Source: FEN-299 sp963727765
GTDB lineage: Bacteria; Acidobacteriota; Vicinamibacteria; Vicinamibacterales; Fen-181
Direction of reading: 5' to 3'
NCBI GenBank assembly: GCA_963727765.1
Contig: CAVSGZ010000007.1
Coordinates: 558,001-622,000, forward strand
Length of the DNA stretch: 64,000 nt
The notes under the pieces were generated by a model. The model was not told the DNA's origin. It saw only the letters and a list, made by a program, of their open reading frames with translations, and ran no database searches. The translations under genes and the position numbers were made by a program. How positions within the stretch are numbered: the first letter of the stretch is position 1; every line of letters begins with the position of its first letter. Shown piece by piece: positions 18,792-27,942 of this stretch.

Positions 18792-20054
18792 ATGCGTGGT
18801 TCTCGCGTGGGCTTCATCCGCCGCTCATACCTCGTCGCTGCTGCAGCCTCGGCCATGCTCGTGACCGGGTTACCGCTCGCTCACCTCTCGGCGGCTCCGC
18901 AGAAGCCGGCCGACCCCGAGGTTCGCGCCCTCTGGGTGAGGAGCACGTCGCTCACAAGTCCCGCCACCGTCGCCTCGATGGTGAAGTCGGCCCAGGCCGG
19001 CGGGTTCAATACGCTGCTGGTGCAGGTACGCGGACGCGGCGACGCGTATTTCGCGAGCCGGCTCGAGCCGAGGGCGGCGCCACTCATCGCGCAGCCCGAG
19101 TCGTTCGATCCGCTGGCGCTGACACTCAGGCTCGCGCACGCCCAGGGCATCCGCGTGCACGCGTGGATCGACATCGGCCTCGTGTCGAGCGCGGCGCAGA
19201 TGCCCGCCTCCAGCGGGCACGTCATCTACCGCCACCCCGAGTGGCTGATGGTGCCGCGCGCACTCGCGCGGGACCTGGCTTTGCTCGACGCCAGGAGCCA
19301 GTTGTATCTCGACAAGCTGGTGCGGTGGACGCGCGCGCAGAGCGACCAGGTGGAGGGGCTCTACGTCTCGCCCGTACCCGAGGCGGCGGCCGACGCCACG
19401 GTGGCGGTCGTGGCGGACATCGTCGCGCGCTACCCGGTTGACGGCGTGCACCTCGACTACATCCGCTACCCGAGCGACGAGTTCGACTACAGCCTCTGCG
19501 CGCTCGAGGCGTTCAGGGCCGATCTGCTTGGCGGCCTCGACGCCGCAGCCCGACCGCAGAAGGAGCGCGAGATCGGCCAGGATCTCGTGGCCCTGCCCGA
19601 CGCCTTCCCGGACCGCTGGCGCGAGTTCCGTCGCGAACGTCTGACCGCGCTCGTCACCCGCATCCACGACAGCGTCAAGGCCAGGAGGCCCGAAGTGACC
19701 GTCTCCGCGGCGGTGCTGCCCGACGCGGCCGACGCGGCCAGCCGCCGCCTCCAGGACTGGGCCACCTGGGTCCACCAGGGCCTGCTCGATGTCGTCTGCC
19801 CCATGGCGTATACGACGGACCGGGTCGCCTTCACCGCGCAAGTCACACAGGCCCGGCGGGCGGCCGGACCCGCTGCCGTCTGGGCGGGCATCGGCGCCTA
19901 CCGGCTGTCGTCGTCGGACACGATCGAGAACATCCGCATCGCCCGCAGCCTTGGCGCCACGGGGATCGTCCTGTTCTCCTACGATGCCCTGATCGGCCTG
20001 CCGCGCGGGCTCGAGTATCTGGCTCGGGTCTCCAGCGCCGCGTTCTCACGGTAG
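18792..20054 (+). CDS. DigH/YngK-like (GHL10 family) exported glycosidase
   Basis: A 420-residue protein with a signal peptide (about 1-35, ending in AHLSAAP), so exported. The GHL10/DUF187 barrel begins 'VRALWVRSTSLTSPATVASMV' and includes 'NTLLVQVRGRGDAYFASRLEP', 'VDGVHLDYIRYPSDEFDYS' (the Asp-rich active-site strand) and 'VCPMAYTTD'. E. coli DigH of this family cuts stem-peptide-free (denuded) peptidoglycan strands; that activity is plausible here because murQ, a MurK-like kinase and a serine hydrolase adjoin. The ATG at 18792 is preferred to a GTG at 18762, which lies inside the promoter. Substrate is inferred. Confidence 0.85.
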   Translation: MRGSRVGFIRRSYLVAAAASAMLVTGLPLAHLSAAPQKPADPEVRALWVRSTSLTSPATVASMVKSAQAGGFNTLLVQVRGRGDAYFASRLEPRAAPLIAQPESFDPLALTLRLAHAQGIRVHAWIDIGLVSSAAQMPASSGHVIYRHPEWLMVPRALARDLALLDARSQLYLDKLVRWTRAQSDQVEGLYVSPVPEAAADATVAVVADIVARYPVDGVHLDYIRYPSDEFDYSLCALEAFRADLLGGLDAAARPQKEREIGQDLVALPDAFPDRWREFRRERLTALVTRIHDSVKARRPEVTVSAAVLPDAADAASRRLQDWATWVHQGLLDVVCPMAYTTDRVAFTAQVTQARRAAGPAAVWAGIGAYRLSSSDTIENIRIARSLGATGIVLFSYDALIGLPRGLEYLARVSSAAFSR

Positions 20055-20061
20055 CCGCGCC

Positions 20062-21162
20062 ATGCCTGCCTTCCGCCGCGCGCGACGGGTGCTTCATGAC
20101 GCCGCCGTCGCGCGGGTGTTTCCCTGCGCCGTGGTCGAGGTGGGCGACGCCTCGAGTGTGCTCTGGCGCGAAGCGAGTGGCCGGTTGACGTTCGACACGG
20201 CTGCCCCGCCGGCAGCCGAGGAGACTCTCTTCGATCTCGCGTCGCTCACGAAGGTCCTGGCCACCAGCGCGCTCGCCATGCGCATGGTGGACAGCGGCTC
20301 GCTCCGCCTCGACTGGCCGATTGCGGATGTCCTCCCCTCCTGGAGGAACAGCGACCGAAGCGACGTTCGGGTGATCGACCTGCTGACGCACGCCTCAGGC
20401 CTCCCCGCGCACAGGCCCTACTACGAGACGCGCGCGGGACGGGCCTCTTACGATTCGGCGATCGCCGCCGAGCCGCTCGAGTACGAGCCGGGGACGCGCA
20501 GCCTCTACAGCGACCTCGGGTTCATCGCGCTCGGTTTCCTGCTCGAGGACGTGGCGGGAGAGCCGCTGGACCTCCAGTTCGAGCGGGTCCGTCATCTGAT
20601 CGAGTCGGGCGAGCCGGCAGACCGTCTGGGCGGACGACCGTTCGAGCTCGGCTTCGCCGTGCCGACAGCGGACCTGGCCCGCGTCGCGCCCACGCGCAGG
20701 AGGAACGCTGCGCTCGGCGTCGTTCACGACGAGAACGCCGCCGCGCTCGGTGGCGTCGCCGGCCACGCGGGACTCTTCGGAACGGCTGGCGCGGTCGGGA
20801 CGATGGCTCGATGGGTCCTGCGGTCGGTGGTCGGCTCGGCGGGCGGTCCCCGATTGGCTGCGCCGTCCACCGCCCTGATCTTCACCTCGAAGGCCGGGGT
20901 CCCAGGCAGTTCGCGCGCGCTCGGATGGGACACCATGCTGCCGACCTCGTCGTGCGGCACGCGCATGTCGCCGAGGGCCTTCGGCCACACCGGCCACACC
21001 GGGACGTCCCTGTGGCTAGACCCGGACGCGGAAATCTACGTGGTGCAGCTGACCAACCGGGTCTACCCGGGAGGAGGGGGTGTCGACGACATTACGCGGT
21101 TCCGGCGGGATCTGCACGACGGCGTGATGGGCGAATTGGGGTCTTCAAACCAGGCGGGCTGA
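20062..21162 (+). CDS. Serine hydrolase of the beta-lactamase/penicillin-binding fold
   Basis: A 366-residue class C beta-lactamase-like protein. The catalytic SxxK is S61-L-T-K64, the Tyr motif is Y149-S-D, and an HTG motif (HTGHTGTS) lies near 308. No clear signal peptide is seen, so it may be cytoplasmic. Family members hydrolyse D-amino-acid amide bonds, esters or beta-lactams; no more exact reaction can be assigned. It begins 7 bp after the GHL10 gene and is co-transcribed with it, suggesting a role in cleaving muropeptides or other cell-wall debris. Confidence 0.85.
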   Translation: MPAFRRARRVLHDAAVARVFPCAVVEVGDASSVLWREASGRLTFDTAAPPAAEETLFDLASLTKVLATSALAMRMVDSGSLRLDWPIADVLPSWRNSDRSDVRVIDLLTHASGLPAHRPYYETRAGRASYDSAIAAEPLEYEPGTRSLYSDLGFIALGFLLEDVAGEPLDLQFERVRHLIESGEPADRLGGRPFELGFAVPTADLARVAPTRRRNAALGVVHDENAAALGGVAGHAGLFGTAGAVGTMARWVLRSVVGSAGGPRLAAPSTALIFTSKAGVPGSSRALGWDTMLPTSSCGTRMSPRAFGHTGHTGTSLWLDPDAEIYVVQLTNRVYPGGGGVDDITRFRRDLHDGVMGELGSSNQAG

Positions 21163-21200
21163 GCGCACGTCCATAGCAGCGGATGCGTCTGCGAACGATG

Positions 21201-21968
21201 TCACCGCTCGAAGCCGCGGCCGCCACGCGGAGGCCCTCCCGGGCCGCCGCCGGGACCGCCACGCCCGCCGCCCCGGCCCGGGCCGCTTCCCGCGCCGATG
21301 CCTCCCGGGAATCCCTGCCCAGGCCCGCCCCCCGTGCCCGGCCGCGCCTGGCCGCGCCCCACGTTGGCTGGCACGAACACGAATTGCCATTCGTTGTAGT
21401 GCGTGGCGCCGTTGTAGATCCGGATCGACTCCTCGGTGCTCTTGCTCCGGACGCCAATGACGCCGCCGCGAGGGCCGACGATCCCGCCCACCACACCGCC
21501 AGCAGCGCCGCCGACAGGCGTCCCCTGGGTGATCGCGCCCGACCCCGTGTCAAAGGTCAGCGGCATGCCGCCGGGCGCAGACTGGCCGGCCTGCCCGGCT
21601 CGCTGCCCCTGGCCCCCGCCGCCGGTGGCCTGCCCGGTGTTCAGCGTAAGCCGGCTGCCCTGGTAGAGGATCTCGAATTCCCCGTCCTCGACCATCGGGT
21701 CCTTGTATTTCTTGCGGAGGAACTTCTGCTTGACCAGCGTGTCGATGTCCGGGGGGTATGCGGCGGCGACTTTCCGCTGGAAGAGTTGGATCGCTCTCAC
21801 GTACTGCCGGCCGCGGAAGACCAGTTCCTCTTCCTTCTCACGCCGGACCGCCTGGCGCCAGGCCGGCAGCGCGACCGTCATGGCGACAGTCATGACCGCG
21901 ACGGCCACCAGCAACGCCGCCATCGCGTATCCGTCCGCACGCTTCGTCGTTTGACCGGCCCTGCTCAT
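21201..21968 (-). CDS. Pseudopilin-like protein lacking the +5 glutamate, with a Gly-rich tail
   Basis: A 255-residue protein with a prepilin-type N terminus: basic leader, then the cleavage-like G-Y at 'KRADGYAMAALLVAVAVMTV' and one membrane helix. The Glu normally at position +5 of mature pilins is absent, as in GspK-type minor pseudopilins. A GspG-like segment follows ('REKEEELVFRGRQYVRAIQLFQ', 'FLRKKYKDPMVEDGEFEIL'). The last 70 residues are almost wholly Gly, Pro, Arg and Ala. It lies at the end of the secretion cluster but is separated from it by the opposite-strand Ig lipoprotein gene, with which it shares a 25-bp divergent gap. Confidence 0.8.
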   Translation of the reverse strand: MSRAGQTTKRADGYAMAALLVAVAVMTVAMTVALPAWRQAVRREKEEELVFRGRQYVRAIQLFQRKVAAAYPPDIDTLVKQKFLRKKYKDPMVEDGEFEILYQGSRLTLNTGQATGGGGQGQRAGQAGQSAPGGMPLTFDTGSGAITQGTPVGGAAGGVVGGIVGPRGGVIGVRSKSTEESIRIYNGATHYNEWQFVFVPANVGRGQARPGTGGGPGQGFPGGIGAGSGPGRGGGRGGPGGGPGGPPRGGRGFER

Positions 21969-21993
21969 GAAGGTAAACTGCTAGGCGAAATCC

Positions 21994-23300
21994 ATGATAC
22001 CAGACTCACCTTCCGGTGGATTGGTGGTCAAGGTGGAACATTCCTACCCTCGTCCCGCGTTGGTTGTCCTCGTACTGCTGACCGTGCTGGCGACGGGCGC
22101 GGCATGCCACAAGTCCCCGTTGTTTGCGCCGACCGGCGCCACGATCACCCTGACCAGCAGCACGCTGACACTGCCACTCAACGGCACGGCGACGGTCTCG
22201 GCGACGCTGACCCAGAGCGGCGGCTCCGCGGTGCAGGACGGCACCACGGTCACCTTTGCGACGACGCTCGGCTCGTTCACCTCGACCGACGTGACGACCA
22301 GCAGCGGCAAGGCCGTGGCGACCTTCAACGCCGGCACCCAGTCCGGCACGGCTGTCATCACCGCCTACTCCGGCGCCGCCACGTCGGGGTCATCGTCGGG
22401 CGGGTCGACATCGACCGGGTCGGTTTCGATCGTCATCGGCGCGGCCGCCGTGTCTAGTGTCCTCGTGACGGCCAGCCCCGCCAGCGTCTCGCAGCTTGGC
22501 ACGATCCCGTCCACGATCACGGCCACCGTGGTTGACGCCAACAACAACGGGATTCCCGGCGCCACGGTCTTGTTCTCGTCCAATCAGGGCTCGCTCTCGG
22601 CGGTCACGGCCACGACGAACGCGAGCGGCCAGGCCACCACGCAGTTGACGACGAGCCAGGCGGCCACGGTGACGGCCACAGTCGGCGCGAAGTCCGGTAC
22701 CGTCAGCGTGGCGGTCTACGCGGCGCCGACAATTGCCATCACGCCGCCGTCCTCGCCAACCGCCCTCGTCGCATCGACGTTCACGCTTGTCGTGACGCCG
22801 GGAACAGGCGCCGCGGCCATCACCGACGTCACGGTGAACTTCGGGGACGGGACGACGGGCTCGACGGTCGATCTCGGCGCCGTCAGCGGGTCCCTCACCG
22901 TGTCGCACGCGTACTCCACTCCCGGCCAGTACACCTTCACGGTCACCGTGAAAGACGGAAGCGGCCAGACCGTGTCGGCCTCAACGCCGGTCGTCATGTA
23001 TGCGGCGATCCCGTTCACTCTCTCCATGACGGCATCGCCGAGCACCGCCATCATCACAATCACCCTGGTGGTGTTCACGGCGACGCCAAATGCCGGTGCG
23101 CCCTCGATCCTGAACTACTCGTGGGACTTTGGTGACGGGAGCAAGGCGCAGACGACCGTCCCGTTCGTGTCGTACACGTACACGACCGTGCCCAACGGCC
23201 ATGGTCGAGCCAGTCGGTCCTGGTGAGCGTGACGGCAACCGGCTCGGACGGCAGGGTCGGCTATGGGAGCGTGGTGGTCGTGGTGAATATTGGAAGCTGA
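21994..23300 (+). CDS. Ig-like and PKD domain lipoprotein (frame broken near the 3' end)
   Basis: The N terminus is a lipoprotein signal (lipobox LATGAAC, Cys 38). Two bacterial Ig-like (invasin/Big_1) domains (about 48-150 and 150-245, 'DANNNGIPGATVLFSSNQG') are followed by two PKD domains ('VNFGDGTTGSTVDLG', 'NYSWDFGDGSKAQTTVPF'). The frame stops early at 23226, but adding one base near 23201 continues into SVLVSVTATGSDGRVGYGSV, the missing last strand, to a stop at 23300. The span is one base short of a multiple of three; repaired length 435 residues. It is a surface adhesion-type protein by fold. It lies head-to-head with one pseudopilin gene and converges on another, so it may be a substrate or accessory of that system; this is inference. 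Confidence 0.85.
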
Positions 23301-23326
23301 CGCAGGGTCTCGAGGGCGGACGTGCC

Positions 23327-23752
23327 TCAGAACTCGGCGTAGGGGCGGCCGTCGAGAGAGGTTCCCTCGGCCCCGCTCTTGACGTCCACGATGCCGATTT
23401 CGGCGGTGGGATTCGAGGGGTCTGGCTCGGCCGGGGTCGTCTGCCAGGTGTCGGTCGAGTTGGTAATCGGATCCTTGGGAACCTGCCTGAGGTACCCGTC
23501 GGTCACCATCGCGTCGAGGCTGGCCGGGTACTTTCCCTTGTCCGCGTAATACTGGTCGATGGCATCGCGCATCCGGAACAGGTCCTCGCTGAGCACCGCC
23601 TCTTTGGTGTGCCGTTCAGCGTTGTGGTACTGGGCGAGAGCCATGGCGGCGAGGACCGAGATCAGCGCCAGGACGACCATCAGCTCGATGAGCGTGAAGC
23701 CGCCAGCCGCACGACGCCGCCCAACCCCGGCAAGTGCCTGCATCCGGATCAC
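23327..23752 (-). CDS. gspG: GspG-like major pseudopilin
   Basis: A 141-residue type II secretion pseudopilin. The prepilin signal is AAGGFTLIELMVVLALISVL, with cleavage after Gly, Phe at +1 and Glu at +5. The rest has GspG marks: 'RMRDAIDQYYADKGKYPASL', 'GYLRQVPKDPITNS' and a C-terminal 'IVDVKSGAEGTSLDGRPYAEF' similar to the calcium-binding end of GspG. The GTG start overlaps the stop of the preceding pseudopilin gene (GTGA). It is the last gene of the long secretion operon on the minus strand. Confidence 0.9.
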   Translation of the reverse strand: MIRMQALAGVGRRRAAGGFTLIELMVVLALISVLAAMALAQYHNAERHTKEAVLSEDLFRMRDAIDQYYADKGKYPASLDAMVTDGYLRQVPKDPITNSTDTWQTTPAEPDPSNPTAEIGIVDVKSGAEGTSLDGRPYAEF

Positions 23753-24261
23753 CAGTCCTTGTACTTCGTCCCGTCGAGCCCCGTGCCCCCGCTCTTCGTG
23801 TACACGTCGAACACGTTCTGCCCGCCCCAGCTCGTCGAGTCCGAGTCATCCTGGTAGGACCTGAGCCCCCACTCGGTGCTCTTGGTCATCGGGTCGATCG
23901 GGATGCGGCGCAGGAACTTCAACTTGCGCCCCGACGCGTCGTTGACGACACGCACGCCCTCGACCAGGACCTCGAGGCTGGGCGGGTACCCTTCGGCCCC
24001 GGCCTTCAGATCGGTTCCTCCAATCAACCCCTGGTCGGCGGCGTCCTTGTAGTGGTCGATCGCCACGCGCATCTCGCGCAGCGCCCGACGCAGCTCCGTC
24101 TCGCGCTGGCGCTGAATCGTCACCTTCGCGAGCGGGAGGATGGCCGAAGCCAGGATCATCAGCAGCGCGCTGACGACCATCAGCTCGACAAACGTGTAAC
24201 CCGGGCACGCCGCGAGGCCGAACCGGAGGCCCGGCCTCCGCGGTGCCCTGTCAGCCTTCAT
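23749..24261 (-). CDS. GspG-like pseudopilin
   Basis: A 170-residue pseudopilin. A 22-residue leader precedes GYTFVELMVVSALLMILAS, with Gly before the cleavage site and Glu at +5. The globular part carries 'ALREMRVAIDHYKDAADQG', 'GYPPSLEVLVEGV', 'KLKFLRRIPIDPMTKSTEWG' and ends 'VYTKSGGTGLDGTKYKDW', the same C-terminal block as the next gene. The ATG shares one base with the TAA of the secretin gene (TAATG), and the stop overlaps the next start. Two GspG-type genes in tandem suggest a duplicated major or a minor pilin. Confidence 0.88.
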   Translation of the reverse strand: MKADRAPRRPGLRFGLAACPGYTFVELMVVSALLMILASAILPLAKVTIQRQRETELRRALREMRVAIDHYKDAADQGLIGGTDLKAGAEGYPPSLEVLVEGVRVVNDASGRKLKFLRRIPIDPMTKSTEWGLRSYQDDSDSTSWGGQNVFDVYTKSGGTGLDGTKYKDW

Positions 24262-26763
24262 TACTTCACCGTCACCGCCGCCGGCGTGAACTGCAGCGAA
24301 ACCGTTCCGCCGGGACCGTTCGCCACGCCGCTGACGCGGAAGTTGACCGCGCCAGGCGCCACGGCCTCGAAGATCACGGCCGCGAGCGTGCCCGAGCCGG
24401 TTGCCCCGACCACGTCTCCGGAGCGCGTGATGGTCAGGTCGATGCGGCCGGCGGCCTGATCCTCCTGGTGTGCGAACGCCGTGTTCGGCACACCGGCTCG
24501 CATGAAACTCCCCTCCTGCAGCGACCGGATCTTCACAGCCGCCGGATTGTAGGTGAGCGTCAGGCTGATCGTCGACACCCGGCCGAGGTTCACGCCCGAC
24601 AACGCCAGCGTGTACGGTCCCTGGCCGACGCGCCAGTCGGAACCCGGAACAGCGACCACGATCTGGTTCTGAGCAGCGGCAGGCTGAGCTGTTGGCGTAG
24701 GCCGGCGCGGCCGGCGTCGGCGCTGCCTGCTGGACGGCCTGCTGGGGCGGAGCCTGCACCGGAGCCGCCGGCTGCTGGACCGGAGGCTGCGCCGCTGGCC
24801 GGCTGCGTGCCGCCGGCTGGGTGGGCGGCATCATGACGGTGCCGGGAATCGGAGAGGCTCCCGGGGGCACGACCGGCGTGCCCTGAGACGTCGGCGGGCC
24901 GACCGGCGCGCCGCCGACGAGTGCGGCACCCGGCGTCCCGTACGGTTGCGTCGTGATCGGCGGGGCCGGTCGCGCCGCGGCTGCCGGCGTTTCCGTGGTC
25001 TCGCTGCCGGATCCGAGAAGCGGCGGAGCGCCGCCGATCATCGGATTCTGCGCCGATCCGATGTAGATGCCCTCCAGGTTCCGCTCCGTGATGCCCTGCG
25101 ACCGGATGATGTGCGGCGTCAGCAGCATCACGATATCGGTCTGGGCGATCTGGCTGTCGTTGGCCGAGAACAGCTGCTTGATAAGGGGCACATGGATGCC
25201 GCCGGGCAGGCCGGCCAGCATCTTCCGCTCGTCGTCACGCAGCAGCCCGGCCAGCAGGTTCGATTCCCCGTCGTGCAGGCGCATCGTCGTCGTCACCTTG
25301 CGAGAGCCGAACGCCGGCAGGCTCTGCCCGGCCACAGTGACGTCGGCGGCCTGGGTGCTGCTCTCGACCATCAACTCGAGGATGACGTCGCCGTCGAGCG
25401 TCACCCTGGGCGTCACTTCGACGTTCACGCCCACATCCTTGTAGTTGAACGACGTGAACGGGTTCATCGCCGTCCCGCCCGAAATGAGCGGCTGGAACGT
25501 CGTCGACGGCACCGGGATCTGGTCGCCCAGGTTCGCCGTCAGCTTCTTTCCCTCCGCCCCGCGCAGCGACGGCTTGGCGATCAGCTTGGTCTGCGAGTCC
25601 GACTCCAGGAACTTCACGACGGCCTGCGGCACCGTCGCGTAGAACATGGCCGGGTTGAAACCGTGCATCAGCGTGTTCAGGTTGAACTGGCCGTTGGTCG
25701 TCGTCGTCGTGCCCGACGCACTCGACGAGGGCGCGCCCTGCGGGGAGAACTGCAGACCGATCTGGCTGGGCAGGTTGAGGCCGTACGACTTCAGGCGCGT
25801 CCTGTTGACCTCGAGGATCTCGACGTCGATCACCACCTCGGCCCGCGGCCTGTCGTTGTTCTCGATGATGCGTGCGGCGATGGCCACCATCGAGGCCGAG
25901 CCCCGGATCGTGACGCTGTTGGCGTCCTTGTTCGGCATGATCTGCGGCCGGCTCGCCTGGGCTGTCTGCTGGACGAGCAGACCGTTGAGGATCGTCTGCA
26001 TCGCCATCGGGTCGGCGTGCGAGAGGTAGAAGGTCTGGATGACCTGGTCCTCGTATTTGAGCCGGAGTTGCGCCGTGTCCGGGATCACGAGGATGGTCTT
26101 CGGATTGAGCACCTTGTAGAACAAGTTGTTGGCCGTCAGCACCAGGTTCAGCGCCTGCTCGAGCGTCACGCCGTCGAGGTCGATCGCGAACTTGGTCGTG
26201 TCCTCCTTGAACGTGTTCTCGAAGACGACGCTGATGCCGCTGGCCTGCGCGAGGAAGTCCAGGACCTGCCGGACGGAGATGCCGGCGGCGAACTTGAAGA
26301 CAAGCGGCGCCCGCGACGCCGGGTTGAGCAGCGGCTCGGTCGCCTGTCTCGCGCGCTCCTTCATCTGTTCGAACTGGGGCTTGGGCCGGGCGGCTTCCGC
26401 GCGATCCTTCAGTTTCTGCTCGAGTTCGGCCGCTTTCTCGGTGGGCTGGCGGTTGGCCGTGTCGAACATCGCGGCCCGCTGGTACTCGCTGATCGCGCCC
26501 TCGAGGTCGCCCTTGGCCTCCAGTTCACGCGCCTTGTCGAGATGGCCGCGCGAAGCGGCGAGCTGCGCCCGCTCCAGGCCGATCTTGTAGACCGGCGAGC
26601 CCGGATCCGACTGCAGCGCCTGGGTGTAGTACTGCACCGCCGAATCCCAGTCGCCGTCGCGCGCGGCCTGCTCGGCCCGGCTGTACGCACGGCCCGCCGC
26701 ACAGCCGGCGATCGCCGCGAGTGCCAGTGCCAGCGCTGCTGCTTTCCAGAGATCCGCTTTCAA
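24261..26763 (-). CDS. gspD: TPR-secretin with C-terminal cohesin domain (frame broken by one extra base)
   Basis: The outer-membrane channel of the secretion cluster. A lipobox (AAIAGC, Cys 21) is followed by TPR-like repeats (about 25-110), a secretin/TonB N-terminal domain near 170-240 ('ISVRQVLDFLAQASGISVVF'), N1-type domains, and the secretin core (about 330-590, 'LESDSQTKLIAKPSLRG', 'NVEVTPRV', 'TDIVMLLTPHIIRSQG'). A Pro/Ala-rich linker leads to a cohesin domain ('GPYTLALSGVNLGRVSTISL'). The cohesin is one frame away: one extra base near 24699 in the linker splits it; the span is one over a multiple of three. Repaired length about 833. With the error left in place, the frame runs on into the pseudopilin gene, a misleading fusion. 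Confidence 0.88.
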
Positions 26764-26821
26764 GCGAAGCCTCCATTCCCACCGTCGCGGCCACCCGGCC
26801 CCTGTCCGACAAACTACCTGC

Positions 26822-27379
26822 TCACCCCGTCAGGCCGAGGCGCCGCTGCCCGCGTCCGTCCACATAGGAAATATCGATGCTTTCCACGTTGATCTTGATG
26901 ATCTTGTAGCGCCCCTCGACCACGTCTCCTTCGCGCCCGTAAAAGACATCCCGCCCGTCGCTCAGCGCCGCAATCGGGCGCCCAGACCCCTGGACGATCG
27001 CGACGAGCTTGAGGGTGATCGGCGGAAGCGGCGGCGGCGCGGCGGGCGCCTGGGGTTCCTGCCCCCCACGCATCGAACCGCGGCCGACCGACGCCGGTGC
27101 GGGCGGCGGCGCCACCGGGCGCTCACGAAACGGGTTCCGACCGATCGAGGGGACCGGCATGGCCGAGAGCGTCCGCAACGCCGAAAGACGCAGTTGCGGC
27201 ACGGCCGCCACGCGGTCGCGAGCGATCGCCACCCGCGACGACACACTCGCGGCCTGGACCGGCGTCGCCGGGCCGCCCGGTGTGCCCCAGGTCCGCAGTT
27301 GGTAGACCCCCACCACCGCGAGAACCACGAGCAGCACCACGAGCACGGCAGCTTCCCGCGCCGGGTTTCTAGCTGGCAT
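26822..27379 (-). CDS. pilP: PilP/GspC-like periplasmic linker protein
   Basis: A 185-residue bitopic protein. One membrane helix (about 10-27) is followed by a Pro/Ala-rich linker with the 'RNPF' motif seen in PilP and GspC, and a small beta domain (about 120-185, 'ITLKLVAIVQGSGRPIAALS', 'EGDVVEGRYKIIKIN') like the homology region that touches the secretin. The ATG at 27379 overlaps the stop of pilO. Position between pilO and the secretin matches pilMNOPQ. It connects the inner-membrane platform to the outer-membrane channel. Confidence 0.85.
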   Translation of the reverse strand: MPARNPAREAAVLVVLLVVLAVVGVYQLRTWGTPGGPATPVQAASVSSRVAIARDRVAAVPQLRLSALRTLSAMPVPSIGRNPFRERPVAPPPAPASVGRGSMRGGQEPQAPAAPPPLPPITLKLVAIVQGSGRPIAALSDGRDVFYGREGDVVEGRYKIIKINVESIDISYVDGRGQRRLGLTG

Positions 27380-27937
27380 CGCTTGCCACCCGATAATAGG
27401 TCGACAGCTGCAGCGTCATCACCAGCGCATCGTCATTGCGCCCGGAGTCGATGGTCATGTTGTCGATGACCAGAAACCCCGGTGCCTTCTCGAGCCCGTA
27501 CACGAAGCCCCGGATGTCTTCGGTACCTGGCCTTCGAGCGTGAGGCCGATCTCCAGCCGCCCGAACCCGCTGCCCCGCTCGCGCACGGGGTTCTCCGTCC
27601 TGCGCGCCACTTTCAGGTTGCTCTGCCGGGCACGGACGGCCAGGTCCAGGTAGGTCAGCTTGTGCGCGGCGTCGAGGTCCGCCGGCAGCACGTCCCGATA
27701 GAACTTCAGCAACTCGGTTTCGGCCTTCTCCCGGCTCCTGGCGATGCCGGCGGCGGCGTCGAGCTCACGCCGGGCCTCGAGCCGCGCGCGGGCCGCGGAC
27801 GCGGCGCGATTGTCGGCGTCGGCGACGCGAACGGACAACGGGTAGATGTAGCCCGCGTACACCCCGACGTCGGCGGCGAGGGCCACCAGAAGAACCGCGA
27901 AAAACCACCGATGCTCGGTGACAACGCGTCGCAACAC
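27369..27937 (-). CDS. pilO: PilO-like assembly protein (frame broken by one missing base)
   Basis: A bitopic protein: one membrane helix (about 10-30), a coiled-coil stretch (about 35-90, 'ADADNRAASAARARLEARRE') and a ferredoxin-like PilO domain. The frame from the GTG at 27937 loses family likeness after 'LTLEGQVPK'; adding one base near 27518 continues into DIRGFVYGLEKAPGFLVID and runs to the stop at 27369, which overlaps pilP. The span is one base short of a multiple of three; repaired length 189 residues. In T4 pili PilN and PilO form a periplasmic heterodimer with PilP. The break is probably a lost G in GG. Confidence 0.85.
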
Positions 27938-27942
27938 GATGG

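Noticed and set aside
23749..26763. A genuine 1004-residue secretin-pseudopilin fusion
   Set aside because: The middle of that frame is out-of-frame cohesin sequence; the cohesin and the pseudopilin each have normal starts, stops and overlaps when one base is removed.
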